DNA of 33,076 nucleotides from Candidatus Hopanoidivorans cymbastelae. GTDB lineage: Bacteria; Actinomycetota; Acidimicrobiia; Acidimicrobiales; Hopanoidiivorantaceae. Position 1 is the first letter of the stretch. The number at the start of each line of letters is the position of its first letter. The stretch lies in the NCBI GenBank assembly GCA_028283145.1, contig JAPYNY010000023.1, positions 1-33,076 of the forward strand, read 5' to 3'. Positions 1-7,621 of the stretch are shown here, in pieces. The position numbers and the translations under genes are program-made. The notes under the pieces are model-generated. The model had not been told where the DNA came from. It worked only from the letters and a program-made list of their open reading frames with translations, and did not search any database.

Positions 1-807
1 AACGCGGGTGTTCTCGTTGACCGAAAAGAAGAACTGAGCTGACGCGCTGTTGGGAGCTCCGCCTCTGGCCATGACCAAAAGCCCCCTTGGGTAGTTGAAA
101 CCGGTGCCTTCGTCTTTGATGTTGTAGCCCGGCCCGCGGTCATTGGCGGAGTTGTTGTGCGGCGAGCCTCCTTGGATGATGCCAATGCTCGGGTCGGTGC
201 GGTGCAGTAAAGTGCCGTCATAATACTTGTGGCGGGCCAAGGAGATGAAGTTGTTGGTGGTTCCAGGGGTGTTCACAGAATCAAGCCTGACTTTGAATTC
301 CCCGGCTGTGGTGGTGAAAGCAGCCGTGTATTCCACGCCTTCCTGCAAGCAGTTCTGGAACGAATCGTCGAAATCCAGAACCCGGTCGGCATCGGAAGTT
401 GGGCACGGCGTGCTGCCGTAGTCGTCATCGGTGTAGGGGGTGTACTTTGGTGGCACAATTTCCTCCAATTCTGTTGTTGTGGTGGGCGGGACTTCTGGGA
501 TGGTAATGTTATTTCCCGGCTCTTCGGGTTCGTTCCCCTCCTGTTCGCTGACATTATCTTGGACTGTGGGAGGCGTGACCTCTTCAGTTCCGTTGTTGTC
601 CAGCGCCAAAAAATACCAAGCCATGAATGCTCCGACGGCGATCACGCCCACAATGATCCAGTTGCGAATGGAACGCTTGCGTTTGCGCTGAGCGGCAGCT
701 TCGCGTTCAGCTTCCAGCCTCTGCTGGCGTCTTTGCTTTTGGCGCGCTCGCTTGTCGGTGCGGTGGGGGTGAGATGACTTTGAGTCGGTCTGTTCAATTT
801 CGTTCAC
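1..807 (-). CDS. Membrane-anchored cyclophilin-type peptidyl-prolyl isomerase (partial, C-terminus outside window)
   Basis: Reading the minus strand from a GTG at 807 gives 269 open codons running off the left edge. Residues 1-45 are basic and Lys/Arg/Gln-rich (cytoplasmic), followed by one hydrophobic segment (NWIIVGVIAVGAFMAWYFLA) and a Glu/Pro/Thr-rich linker. The enzyme domain then starts: FTTTAGEFKVRLDS, NNFISLARHKYYDG, LLHRTDP and the cyclophilin signature region GLLVMARGG...SASAQFFF. The family catalyses cis-trans isomerisation of prolyl bonds; here the domain should sit outside the membrane as a folding factor. The start is not certain: there is no ATG, and GTG is the first plausible codon, preceded by a weak GGCAGG. 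Family assignment is confident, exact start less so. Confidence 0.85.
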   Translation of the reverse strand, partial: MNEIEQTDSKSSHPHRTDKRARQKQRRQQRLEAEREAAAQRKRKRSIRNWIIVGVIAVGAFMAWYFLALDNNGTEEVTPPTVQDNVSEQEGNEPEEPGNNITIPEVPPTTTTELEEIVPPKYTPYTDDDYGSTPCPTSDADRVLDFDDSFQNCLQEGVEYTAAFTTTAGEFKVRLDSVNTPGTTNNFISLARHKYYDGTLLHRTDPSIGIIQGGSPHNNSANDRGPGYNIKDEGTGFNYPRGLLVMARGGAPNSASAQFFFSVNENTRV

Positions 808-840
808 AACACAAGAATTTTACCTGCCGATTTCAAAAGC

Positions 841-916
841 AACAAGGCAGGGCAGCGAAAATAAGACAGAGGAGTGAAAAATAAGACAGGAGAACGAAAA
901 CAAGGCAGGCAGGCGA
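841..916. repeat. Short degenerate tandem repeat upstream of the aspartokinase gene
   Basis: Three copies of a roughly 15-bp core resembling gCGAAAAyAAGrCAG lie about 20 bp apart at 855-869, 875-889 and 895-908, with partial copies on both sides. They fill most of the gap between the divergent cyclophilin and aspartokinase genes, so they could affect either promoter. No known riboswitch was recognised. Confidence 0.55.
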
Positions 917-950
917 AAAAGCTGCCACAGCAAAGGTAGCTTAAATTAAC

Positions 951-2210
951 GTGGCCCTAGTTGTCCAGAAATTTGGTGGCACGTCAGTCGGCGACACCAG
1001 TCGCATCAAAGAAGTTGCTGGCCACGTTCAGTTCACGCACCGAAGAGGCAGTTTCCCCGTGGTGGTTGTCAGCGCCATGGGCAAAGAGACAGATGAACTC
1101 TACAGCCTCGCCAACAACGTAACTCAGCGCCAGCCAGGGCGAGAGATGGACATGCTGGTTACAGCTGGCGAGCGCAAGGCCATCGCCCTGATTTGTCTGG
1201 CACTGGCGGATTTAGGCGTGCCAGCCAGATCGTTCACCGGCAGCCAAGCCGGTTTCATCACCGACGGGGTGCACCAAGACGCCCGCATCCAGGAAATACG
1301 CCCACAGCGCATCCAGGAGACCATAGCAGAAGGCATCGTCCCGGTGGTGGCTGGTGCTCAGGGGGTGTCGGGCTCAGGCGATGTTACTTTCTTGGGGCGG
1401 GGAGGCTCAGACACCACCGCCGTGGCTCTGGCGCACGCCATCGGAGCCGAGCTGTGCGAACTCTATACGGACGTTTCGGGAGTTTTCACGGCCGACCCCC
1501 GCCTGGTGCCGCACGCCAGAAAAATATCTGAGATTTCATTTGGCGAGATGCTGGAGATGACAGCCACGGGCTGCCCCAAACCAGCCATGCGCTCGGTGCT
1601 GGTGGCGCGCACCTATTTGATGCCACTGCATGTTCGCTCAGCTTTCACCTGGGAACCCGGCACGCTAGTCAAAGACGCAAACTTCCACCAACAGGAGCCC
1701 GACCCACAGGCACAGGAGGCCCAGACCATGGAACGCCCGATTATTTCAGCGGTGACTCACGATTCTTCCCAAGCCAAGATGACCCTGCTGGCAGTGCCCG
1801 ACCGGCCTGGCGTGGCGGCCACGGTCTTCAGGCGCATCGCCGACCTCAACTTGGACGTTGACATGATTGTCCAGAATGTCTCAGACGAAGGCGTTACCGA
1901 CATTTCCTTCACGGTTGCCAAAGCCGACCTCTCCGTCGGCATTGAGAATATGGAAACGATCATGGCTGAAGTCGGCGGCAAAGGAGTCACTGCCAACAGC
2001 GACATCGCGCGCGTCAGCCTGATCGGGGCGGGGATGAAGTCTCACCCTGGCGTGGCAGCGCAGATGTTTGAGACCTTGGCCGCTCACAACATCAATATTG
2101 AAATGATCACCACCTCAGCTATTCGCATCAGTTGCGTGGTGGACGAAAGCGATATGGAGCAAGCTGTGCTGGCCCTGCACTCAGCTTTCGGCTTGGACAA
2201 GGCAGCTTAG
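951..2210 (+). CDS. lysC: Aspartate kinase, two tandem ACT domains
   Basis: Phosphorylates aspartate to 4-aspartyl phosphate, the first step to lysine/diaminopimelate, threonine and methionine. The start is GTG and the protein begins with the family hallmark VVQKFGGTSV. The kinase domain covers about residues 1-245 (VVVVSAMGKETDEL, VTAGER, LGRGGSDTTAVALA, DVSGVFTADPR). Two ACT domains follow, about 270-340 (LLAVPDRPGVAATVFRRIA) and 345-415 (IGAGMKSHPGVAAQMFETLA, then NINIEMITTS), the region that binds feedback amino acids. At 419 aa this is the usual length for the monofunctional enzyme. An internal AGGAGG plus in-frame ATG at 1728 probably gives a separate regulatory beta subunit. The usual downstream asd gene is absent; the next gene is convergent. 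Confidence 0.95.
   Translation: MALVVQKFGGTSVGDTSRIKEVAGHVQFTHRRGSFPVVVVSAMGKETDELYSLANNVTQRQPGREMDMLVTAGERKAIALICLALADLGVPARSFTGSQAGFITDGVHQDARIQEIRPQRIQETIAEGIVPVVAGAQGVSGSGDVTFLGRGGSDTTAVALAHAIGAELCELYTDVSGVFTADPRLVPHARKISEISFGEMLEMTATGCPKPAMRSVLVARTYLMPLHVRSAFTWEPGTLVKDANFHQQEPDPQAQEAQTMERPIISAVTHDSSQAKMTLLAVPDRPGVAATVFRRIADLNLDVDMIVQNVSDEGVTDISFTVAKADLSVGIENMETIMAEVGGKGVTANSDIARVSLIGAGMKSHPGVAAQMFETLAAHNINIEMITTSAIRISCVVDESDMEQAVLALHSAFGLDKAA
1714..1730 (+). promoter_or_regulatory. Internal ribosome binding site and start for the aspartokinase beta subunit
   Basis: A full AGGAGG (1714-1719) stands 8 nt before an in-frame ATG (1728-1730), codon 260 of lysC. Translation from here gives about 160 aa containing both ACT domains, matching the alpha/beta overlapping-subunit layout known in Bacillus and Corynebacterium aspartokinases. 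Confidence 0.7.
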
Positions 2211-2247
2211 CAACGGGCCAGGGGCAGTCCGCCGATGTCCCGAGGCA

Positions 2248-2276
2248 GCCAGACCAGTCGGCGGCTTGGTCTCGGC
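2248..2276. terminator. Hairpin between convergent lysC and SDR genes
   Basis: GCCAGACCA (2248-2256) pairs with TGGTCT-C-GGC (2267-2276) across a 10-nt loop with one bulged C. It lies between two convergent genes. There is no T tract, so the terminator role is inferred. Confidence 0.4.
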
Positions 2277-2312
2277 GTCCTAGCCCAGTCGGCGGTCCAG
2301 CCGGCAGTGCAT

Positions 2313-3095
2313 CTAGAAATGCAGGTAGTGTCCGCCGTTGGCATCCAGAGTGTGGCCGGTCACCGCAGCCGACAGATCGGAAGCCAAAAACACCACAGCC
2401 CCTGAAATTTCTTTGGAATCGGGGATATGCCTGAGAGCTATCTGGTCGGTAATTTCCTTCTTCACCTCATCGAATGGAACTCCTCGGCTCTCAGCTTGAT
2501 TCTCAAAAAACCATTTGACTGACGGCCCCCAGATATAGCCTGGCGCCACGCTGTTCACCCGAATGCCGTAAGGGCCGACCTCGTTGGCCAAGGTTCGTGC
2601 AAAGGAGAACAGAGCTGACTTGGCTGCGGAGTAGGCGCCAAAGTAAGGCTGCGGCCGCCGTATGGACATGGTGTTGATCATCACCACGGAGCCTTTTTGC
2701 TGTTCTTTCATTTGAGGCAGCACTGCTTGGGTGACCTGCAAGGCTGCGGTGCAGTTGAAGAGCACGCTTTCCTGCCAGCTTTCTGCAGAAAGATCTTCCA
2801 ATAGCTCAAACGACGGCTGCTTGAAAGCGTTGTTCACTACCGCATCAATGCGGCCAAATTCCGCGATGGTGGCGGCTGCCAGAGCTTGGCACCGCTGTGG
2901 GTCGGTAACGTCGGTGGGCACACATAGCGCTTGGCGTCCCAAGGCACGCACTTCGGCGGCAACCTCCTCCAAGCGCTCGGGCGTGCGAGAAGCCAGCACT
3001 ATGTGAGCTCCCTGCTCAGCACACGAAAGTGAAATGTCGCGGCCCATGCCTGGGCCGATTCCCGAGACGATTACGATTTTGTTTTCAAGCAGCAT
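2313..3095 (-). CDS. Short-chain dehydrogenase/reductase (SDR family)
   Basis: NAD(P)-dependent oxidoreductase, 260 aa, the normal length for a classical SDR. Visible motifs: glycine-rich cofactor loop SGIGPGMGRD (11-20), NNA at 88-90, and catalytic Asn114, Ser144, Tyr155 and Lys159 (YSAAK). The end EISGAVVFLASDLSAAVTGHTLDANGG is typical. RTPERL after the second strand (Ser-Arg at 36-37) suggests NADP(H) rather than NAD, an inference. A Shine-Dalgarno-like AAAGGA precedes the ATG. It follows the thiolase-like gene by 47 nt on the same strand and is probably co-transcribed with the steroid-type pair upstream, where a hydroxyacyl or hydroxysteroid substrate would fit. The true substrate cannot be read from sequence. 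Confidence 0.88.
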   Translation of the reverse strand: MLLENKIVIVSGIGPGMGRDISLSCAEQGAHIVLASRTPERLEEVAAEVRALGRQALCVPTDVTDPQRCQALAAATIAEFGRIDAVVNNAFKQPSFELLEDLSAESWQESVLFNCTAALQVTQAVLPQMKEQQKGSVVMINTMSIRRPQPYFGAYSAAKSALFSFARTLANEVGPYGIRVNSVAPGYIWGPSVKWFFENQAESRGVPFDEVKKEITDQIALRHIPDSKEISGAVVFLASDLSAAVTGHTLDANGGHYLHF

Positions 3096-3142
3096 GGTTG
3101 TCCTTTCTGATGGTTCTTATCCGATGTCTTATCCGATGGTTC

Positions 3143-4318
3143 TTAATGGTTGTCTTGGCTCAAGATGAGCGCACTGGTCGGCACGGCTGTGCCAGCGGTT
3201 ACCAGGATGTTGGCGGCCGAGTCAACTTGGTTGACAGACGTGCCTCTGATTTGGCGCACGCCCTCGGCTATGCCGTTCATGCCGTGCAGGTAGGCTTCGC
3301 CCAACTGCCCGCCGTGTGTGTTGAAAGGTAGGCTGCCGTTCAGTGTCAGATTGCCGTCGGCGATGAAATCCTTGGCTTCACCCCGGTCGCAAAACCCGAA
3401 TTCCTCAAGTTGTGGCAGCACCAGCGGCGTGAAATGGTCGTAGATGATGCCCACGTCAATGTCGTCGGGGCCCAGTTGGCTCATCTGCCATAATTGACGG
3501 GCGCACAGCCCCATCTCGGGAATGCCCACGATGGAGTCGCGGTAGTAGCTGCGCATCATGTGTTGGTCTTCGGAAGCACCCTGAGCCGCAGCAGCCAGCA
3601 CGGCCGGTTTTTGCTTCAAGTCGCGGGCTCGCTGTGCTGAAGTAATCAGAAGCGCCTGGCCGCCGTCGGTCTCTTGGCAGCAGTCCAGCAGACGCAGTGG
3701 GTCCACAATCATGCGGCTGGCTTGATGGTCTTCCAGTGTGATGGGGCGCTCGTAGAAGTAGGCGGCGGGGTTGTTGGCTGCATGTTGGCGATCGACCACC
3801 GAAACTCGGCCGAAATCCTCGCTGGTAGCACCGAATTCGTGCATGTAGCGAGTGGCAAACATGGCTACCCAAGAGGCTGGAGACACCAAGCCGAAGGGCG
3901 TGCTCCAAGAAAACGACACGACTTCGGCTTCCGCACCGGCCGGCCGGTCTTGCACGCCTGAGCCGAAACGATGCCAGGAGCGCTCGTTGAAAGCCCGGTA
4001 GCAGAGCACATAGTCAGCTGCGCCTGAATAGATGGCTTGAGCAGCCAAGGCAATAACTCCGCAAGCCGCTCCTCCGCCATGATGCACCATGGAAAAGTGG
4101 GTCAACTCGGAGATTCCCAGGTTGCGAGCCACTTCAATTTCGGGATTGTTCTCAGCCGAAAATACCACCATGCCGTTGACTTCGCTGGGTGGCAGTCCCG
4201 CGTCTTCACAAGCAGCGGCGCAGCATTCCACGGCTAACTGCATGGGAGTGCGGCCGGAATCTTTGGAGAATTCAGTAGCCCCGATGCCGGCGATGGCAAT
4301 CTCATATGAGAATTTCAT
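3143..4318 (-). CDS. Thiolase-fold lipid-transfer/aldolase protein, Ltp2-like
   Basis: A 391-aa thiolase-superfamily protein of the SCP2-thiolase/lipid-transfer group (IAGIGATEFSKDSGRTPMQL at the start; NTHGGQLGEAYLHGMNGI near the C-terminus). By eye, the loop holding the nucleophilic cysteine of true thiolases reads HHGGGAACG (79-87), with Ala84 at the cysteine position, so classical thiolysis is unlikely. In mycobacteria the relative Ltp2 pairs with the DUF35 part of ChsH2 and performs the retro-aldol cleavage that ends steroid side-chain removal. The gene just upstream encodes a DUF35-containing hydratase, supporting that role here. AAGGAG lies 10 nt before the ATG. Family confidence is high; the exact substrate is inferred. 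Confidence 0.82.
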   Translation of the reverse strand: MKFSYEIAIAGIGATEFSKDSGRTPMQLAVECCAAACEDAGLPPSEVNGMVVFSAENNPEIEVARNLGISELTHFSMVHHGGGAACGVIALAAQAIYSGAADYVLCYRAFNERSWHRFGSGVQDRPAGAEAEVVSFSWSTPFGLVSPASWVAMFATRYMHEFGATSEDFGRVSVVDRQHAANNPAAYFYERPITLEDHQASRMIVDPLRLLDCCQETDGGQALLITSAQRARDLKQKPAVLAAAAQGASEDQHMMRSYYRDSIVGIPEMGLCARQLWQMSQLGPDDIDVGIIYDHFTPLVLPQLEEFGFCDRGEAKDFIADGNLTLNGSLPFNTHGGQLGEAYLHGMNGIAEGVRQIRGTSVNQVDSAANILVTAGTAVPTSALILSQDNH

Positions 4319-4449
4319 GGTTTGTCAACTCCTTGTTGTAGCAAAGTTGTAGCAAAATCTGATGGGTGCTATGTGTTAGGGGGGTGTGCGGTATTGGCGG
4401 GCGCGGCGTCAGGTGTATGTGTTTTGGTGTGTGGCGACCAGCCAGCCCC

Positions 4450-5958
4450 TCAACGCCGGGGCGCGGCGGGCACGGACAAAACAGCCGAGCCAGTGATATG
4501 GGGGCCCAGCGAGTTGATGCCAGCAAATTCAACTGTCACATCAGCGCTTGAGCCGTCATCGGCATGGTTTTCAATGGCTGTAACCTTCCCCGACATGGTC
4601 ATGCAGTCATACGGATGGTTGGGGGCGCCAAGCCTGATTTTCAGATTCTTGAACATGGCGTCAGGCCCGGCCCAGTCGTTCACATAGCGAGAGGCCAACC
4701 CGGACGACGACAAGATATTCATGAAGATGTCCTTGGAACCCTTTTCGTGCGCCAAGTCTCGGTCGTGATGGACGTCCTGGTAATCGCGAGTGGCGATAGC
4801 TGTGGCCACAATCGCAGTCGGTGTCAGCGGAATAGGACAAAGCGGCATCTCATCTCCCACCTTCACCTCCTCCAACAGCAAAGTCTGCTCCCGGCGGGGT
4901 CGGCGGGCTGGGCGAAACAGCGGCAGGGAAAAGCCTTGAGGGTCTTTGTGGAACCAGACCTGCAAATCCATGCCCACTTTGACCTGGCCGTAGGAGCAGT
5001 CGGTTATGTTGGACACCAGCCGCGTGCCTTCTTCTAGTTCCACCAGCCCGACTATAGGGGGTTGTTTGAAGGCTGGCAGCGGCGGATAGTGAACTTGGCA
5101 GTGGCTGTACAAAGTTCCCTTGCCGGAAGCTACAATCCAGCCCAGATCCATAGAGCCACAGGCTGGGCAGCGCACACCGGGGGGATGTTGCAGCCGCAGG
5201 CAGTTATTGCACTGCTGGATGCGCAACTCTTTGTTGGCAGCGCCTTCCCAGAAGAATTGCGTATCTGGGTTCATGGAGGGTTTGGGGCGCTGCAGCTGCG
5301 GGGGCGGTGCGTTGGGAGCTGCAGCCCCGCCCGCGTTATCACCTCGCCCCGAGCCGCTGTCTGGCCCCGTGTCGCCGCGGCCTTGTCCCGTGTCGCGCCC
5401 GGTGTAGGGCTTGAACTTCAAAATCCTGAAGAACATGGAGCCTACAGGGTCGCCTTCGGTTGTTTGATATTCAGTTTCGGTGGTGACGAAATGGCCGATC
5501 CCAAGCGCCGTTTGCTTCTCTTCCGAAACGTCTACCAGCTTTTGGCGCCCCTCAATGCGTTCCCCCAAGCGCAAATAGCGATGATAGACGTGCTCTGAGT
5601 TGGTAGCGACCACACCGATGTAGCCAGCCGCGTCCAAGAGGCTCAAAGTCTGGCTGTAAGACTCGGCATCTTCACCCTCGCTTTCGGCTGAAAGGTTTTT
5701 GGGCAGCGGGGGATTGCCCATCTCTTCATGCTTGATGCGCACGCCGGGCATTGTCCAGGCGTTCAGCATGGCTGGCGGCGCCACAATCTCCCCATGTGGC
5801 CCGTGCTCGGCAGATTCTTCGTCTAGATAATTGGGGTTGCCCTCTCCCATGGCCTCGCACCAGTGGCGAATCATAGGGATATTGACCGGGTCGGGAGCTT
5901 GTTGTGCCGGACCGACGATGCCGATACCCGAGCGGAGTTGTGTCAGAAGATCACTCAT
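4450..5958 (-). CDS. Fused MaoC-like / DUF35 zinc-ribbon OB-fold / MaoC hydratase (ChsH2-ChsH1-like)
   Basis: A 502-aa protein with three parts. Residues 1-186 form a MaoC/FAS1-like hot-dog domain lacking an obvious catalytic Asp/His pair. After a Gly/Pro-rich linker (187-228) comes a DUF35 unit: zinc ribbon with Cys250, 253, 264 and 267, then an OB-fold to about 350. Residues 357-500 form a second MaoC domain with the hydratase-type segment RDYQDVHHD (391-399), offering Asp395 and His397/398. In M. tuberculosis the enoyl-CoA hydratase of cholesterol side-chain degradation is split into ChsH2 (MaoC + DUF35) and ChsH1 (catalytic MaoC), followed by Ltp2. Here ChsH2 and ChsH1 equivalents are joined in one polypeptide and the next gene is Ltp2-like. 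Domains are confident; steroid substrate is inferred. Confidence 0.8.
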   Translation of the reverse strand: MSDLLTQLRSGIGIVGPAQQAPDPVNIPMIRHWCEAMGEGNPNYLDEESAEHGPHGEIVAPPAMLNAWTMPGVRIKHEEMGNPPLPKNLSAESEGEDAESYSQTLSLLDAAGYIGVVATNSEHVYHRYLRLGERIEGRQKLVDVSEEKQTALGIGHFVTTETEYQTTEGDPVGSMFFRILKFKPYTGRDTGQGRGDTGPDSGSGRGDNAGGAAAPNAPPPQLQRPKPSMNPDTQFFWEGAANKELRIQQCNNCLRLQHPPGVRCPACGSMDLGWIVASGKGTLYSHCQVHYPPLPAFKQPPIVGLVELEEGTRLVSNITDCSYGQVKVGMDLQVWFHKDPQGFSLPLFRPARRPRREQTLLLEEVKVGDEMPLCPIPLTPTAIVATAIATRDYQDVHHDRDLAHEKGSKDIFMNILSSSGLASRYVNDWAGPDAMFKNLKIRLGAPNHPYDCMTMSGKVTAIENHADDGSSADVTVEFAGINSLGPHITGSAVLSVPAAPRR

Positions 5959-6059
5959 GGCGCCCTGCTCTTTCCTTGCTCGCTGTTTTATACATATCCT
6001 TTGAATACTTTAGCGCAGTTGCGGGTGGCGAATTGTTGGCTGATTGGTAATCTCAAAAT

Positions 6060-6341
6060 ATGAGGCTGTCTGTGCGGAAAATCCTTTCAAGCTTTAATCA
6101 ACCCAAGCTAGACCAGCCATCCTCCACCGAAGCCATGCAAAACGGGGCTGCCCGATGGGAAATAGAAGACGACCACTACTTCGTCAAATCGCCCCGTGTT
6201 CTGCCCCGCCGAGGCATAGATGACGAATCGGTCGTCAAAGCTATCGTGGTGGCCAGTGTGATTTGGTCGGTGCTGACCATTGCTGCGCTGTTGGCACTTT
6301 ACGGTCTTTATCGGCGTCTGCGCTCCAGATTCAAGAAGTAA
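6060..6341 (+). CDS. Small single-pass membrane protein of unknown function
   Basis: 93 aa. Residues 1-62 are polar; one clear hydrophobic helix follows (about 63-84, IVVASVIWSVLTIAALLALY), ending in a basic tail RRLRSRFKK, so the N-terminus would face outward by the positive-inside rule. No family was recognised. It is divergent from the hydratase gene. No strong ribosome binding site is visible before the ATG, but the coherent topology argues against a chance ORF. Confidence 0.5.
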   Translation: MRLSVRKILSSFNQPKLDQPSSTEAMQNGAARWEIEDDHYFVKSPRVLPRRGIDDESVVKAIVVASVIWSVLTIAALLALYGLYRRLRSRFKK

Positions 6342-6349
6342 GCCCACCC

Positions 6350-6417
6350 GGCCCTCAGCAAGTTCCACCCAGCAAGTTCACCTGGCCCTCAGCAAGTTCT
6401 CCCCAGCAAGCTCCGCC
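6350..6417. repeat. Two tandem copies of a 34-bp direct repeat
   Basis: Copies at 6350-6383 and 6384-6417 start with GGCCCTCAGCAAGTTC and each holds an inner shorter echo (CCCAGCAAGYT). They lie directly after the small membrane protein, before the convergent nuclease gene. Confidence 0.75.
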
Positions 6418-6502
6418 TTGGCCGGCCCCTTTTAGATCGCGCCGCGCTCAAGCCTAGTTCTGGCTCAAGCCTGCCTCTAGGTCTCTGGGTGGCGTGCCCC
6501 GC

Positions 6503-7621
6503 CTAGGCCGAATCCAAGGTCGCCGATCCTGCCCCCCGGTTGAACAGAATCTGCTTCAGTTTCATGGCTGGCGCGCTGTCTTTCAGCTTGCCTGTCTCAT
6601 TGAATTGAATCACGGTTTCCATGCCCTCCTGGCAGTGAGCCAAAAACGCACACCAACCACACAATATGGAGGGCTTGGCCTCAAAGGTTTGGCTGATGCG
6701 ACTGTCGGAGATTCGCCCCCAGGTTTCTACCAGCTTGGCCTGCACGTCTTCTAGCTTGGCCGGGGTGACTTCCTCTGCGATCTGACCATTTAGCTCTCCC
6801 AGATACAGCACCCTGACCTTTGCCGGCATATCCGACGACTCCTCGGTCACAGCTGCTGCATAGAGCATCACCTGGAAAACATGGCTGTCTTCCAGGTGGC
6901 GCTGATTAGGGTCGGAATTTGGCCCAGGGTGATTAGGCTTGCCCGACTTGTAGTCGTTTATCACAAGCCCCTGTGGGCTGTTGTCCAAGCGGTCTATGTA
7001 GCCCACGAATGGAACCCCGGAGACTTTGGTGGTAAGTTTCACCTCCACGTCAATGACTTCAACTTGCTGCGGATCCTCTATAGTCCAAAGTTTTGTAATT
7101 GAATCCCAGGCGCGCCATTTGAATCTGGCGATAGCGGGTTTGCCCAAGTTCAGTCGCTGAAAGTCTTTGTCACGGCTGATTTCGTCGAATTTTTGCCCTG
7201 CTATGGCCTGGGCTATGTCTTGAGTTCGCTGCTCAGGCGGCAGGTTCATAAGAGCCTCCAGGACGCTGTGGGCAAAAGTGCCTATCACCGCCGCCAGCCC
7301 CGGGGGGTCGGGCAGTTTTTCTAGGTAGCGGAACTTCCATTTTTTAGGGCAGTCGTCATAAAGCTTGAGTTGGGAAGGCGACAAAGCCGGTGGGCCAAAA
7401 TCCTGCTCCTGCTCTTGTTCCTGAGTCTGTTCCGAATCTGTTTCAGGCACCCCTGGAGTAGCTGGCTCAGCTTCCTGCCCGGCAGATCCCGGTTCGGTCA
7501 GCGCCTCGTCGTCAACTGCCTTCGGCTCCGATGGGCTCATGTGCCCATTCTCGCCCATGTTCCCGTTATCGTCCATGTGCCCATTCGTGCTGATGTGCCC
7601 TGTCTCAAGTTCCATGCTCAT
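6503..7621 (-). CDS. RecB-like PD-(D/E)XK nuclease with iron-sulfur cysteines
   Basis: 372 aa. After an acidic, low-complexity N-terminus (about 1-76), the segment LSPSQLKLYDDCPKKWKFRY (80-99) opens a RecB/AddB/Cas4-type nuclease. Catalytic features: His118 in GTFAHSVLE, Asp210 in GYIDR, then Asp223 and Lys225 in NDYKSG, and a Gln-containing VFQVMLYAAA helix. Cys91 with Cys321, Cys324 and Cys330 (CGWCAFLAHC) matches the four-cysteine [4Fe-4S] clasp of this family. It probably acts on DNA ends in repair; no helicase gene is adjacent. The gene overlaps the end of moeA by ATGA. GGAGG abuts the first ATG, so the second ATG at 7615 (residue 3), 6 nt downstream, is the better-spaced start. Confidence 0.85.
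   Translation of the reverse strand: MSMELETGHISTNGHMDDNGNMGENGHMSPSEPKAVDDEALTEPGSAGQEAEPATPGVPETDSEQTQEQEQEQDFGPPALSPSQLKLYDDCPKKWKFRYLEKLPDPPGLAAVIGTFAHSVLEALMNLPPEQRTQDIAQAIAGQKFDEISRDKDFQRLNLGKPAIARFKWRAWDSITKLWTIEDPQQVEVIDVEVKLTTKVSGVPFVGYIDRLDNSPQGLVINDYKSGKPNHPGPNSDPNQRHLEDSHVFQVMLYAAAVTEESSDMPAKVRVLYLGELNGQIAEEVTPAKLEDVQAKLVETWGRISDSRISQTFEAKPSILCGWCAFLAHCQEGMETVIQFNETGKLKDSAPAMKLKQILFNRGAGSATLDSA

Noticed and set aside
229-777. Plus-strand ORF of 182 aa
   Set aside because: Antisense to the cyclophilin reading frame, which has clear family motifs.
841-916. CRISPR array
   Set aside because: Units are about 20 bp, imperfect and without spacers of constant length; no cas genes nearby.
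808-950. Lysine riboswitch upstream of lysC
   Set aside because: The gap is only 143 bp and made of simple repeats, without the conserved lysine riboswitch core.
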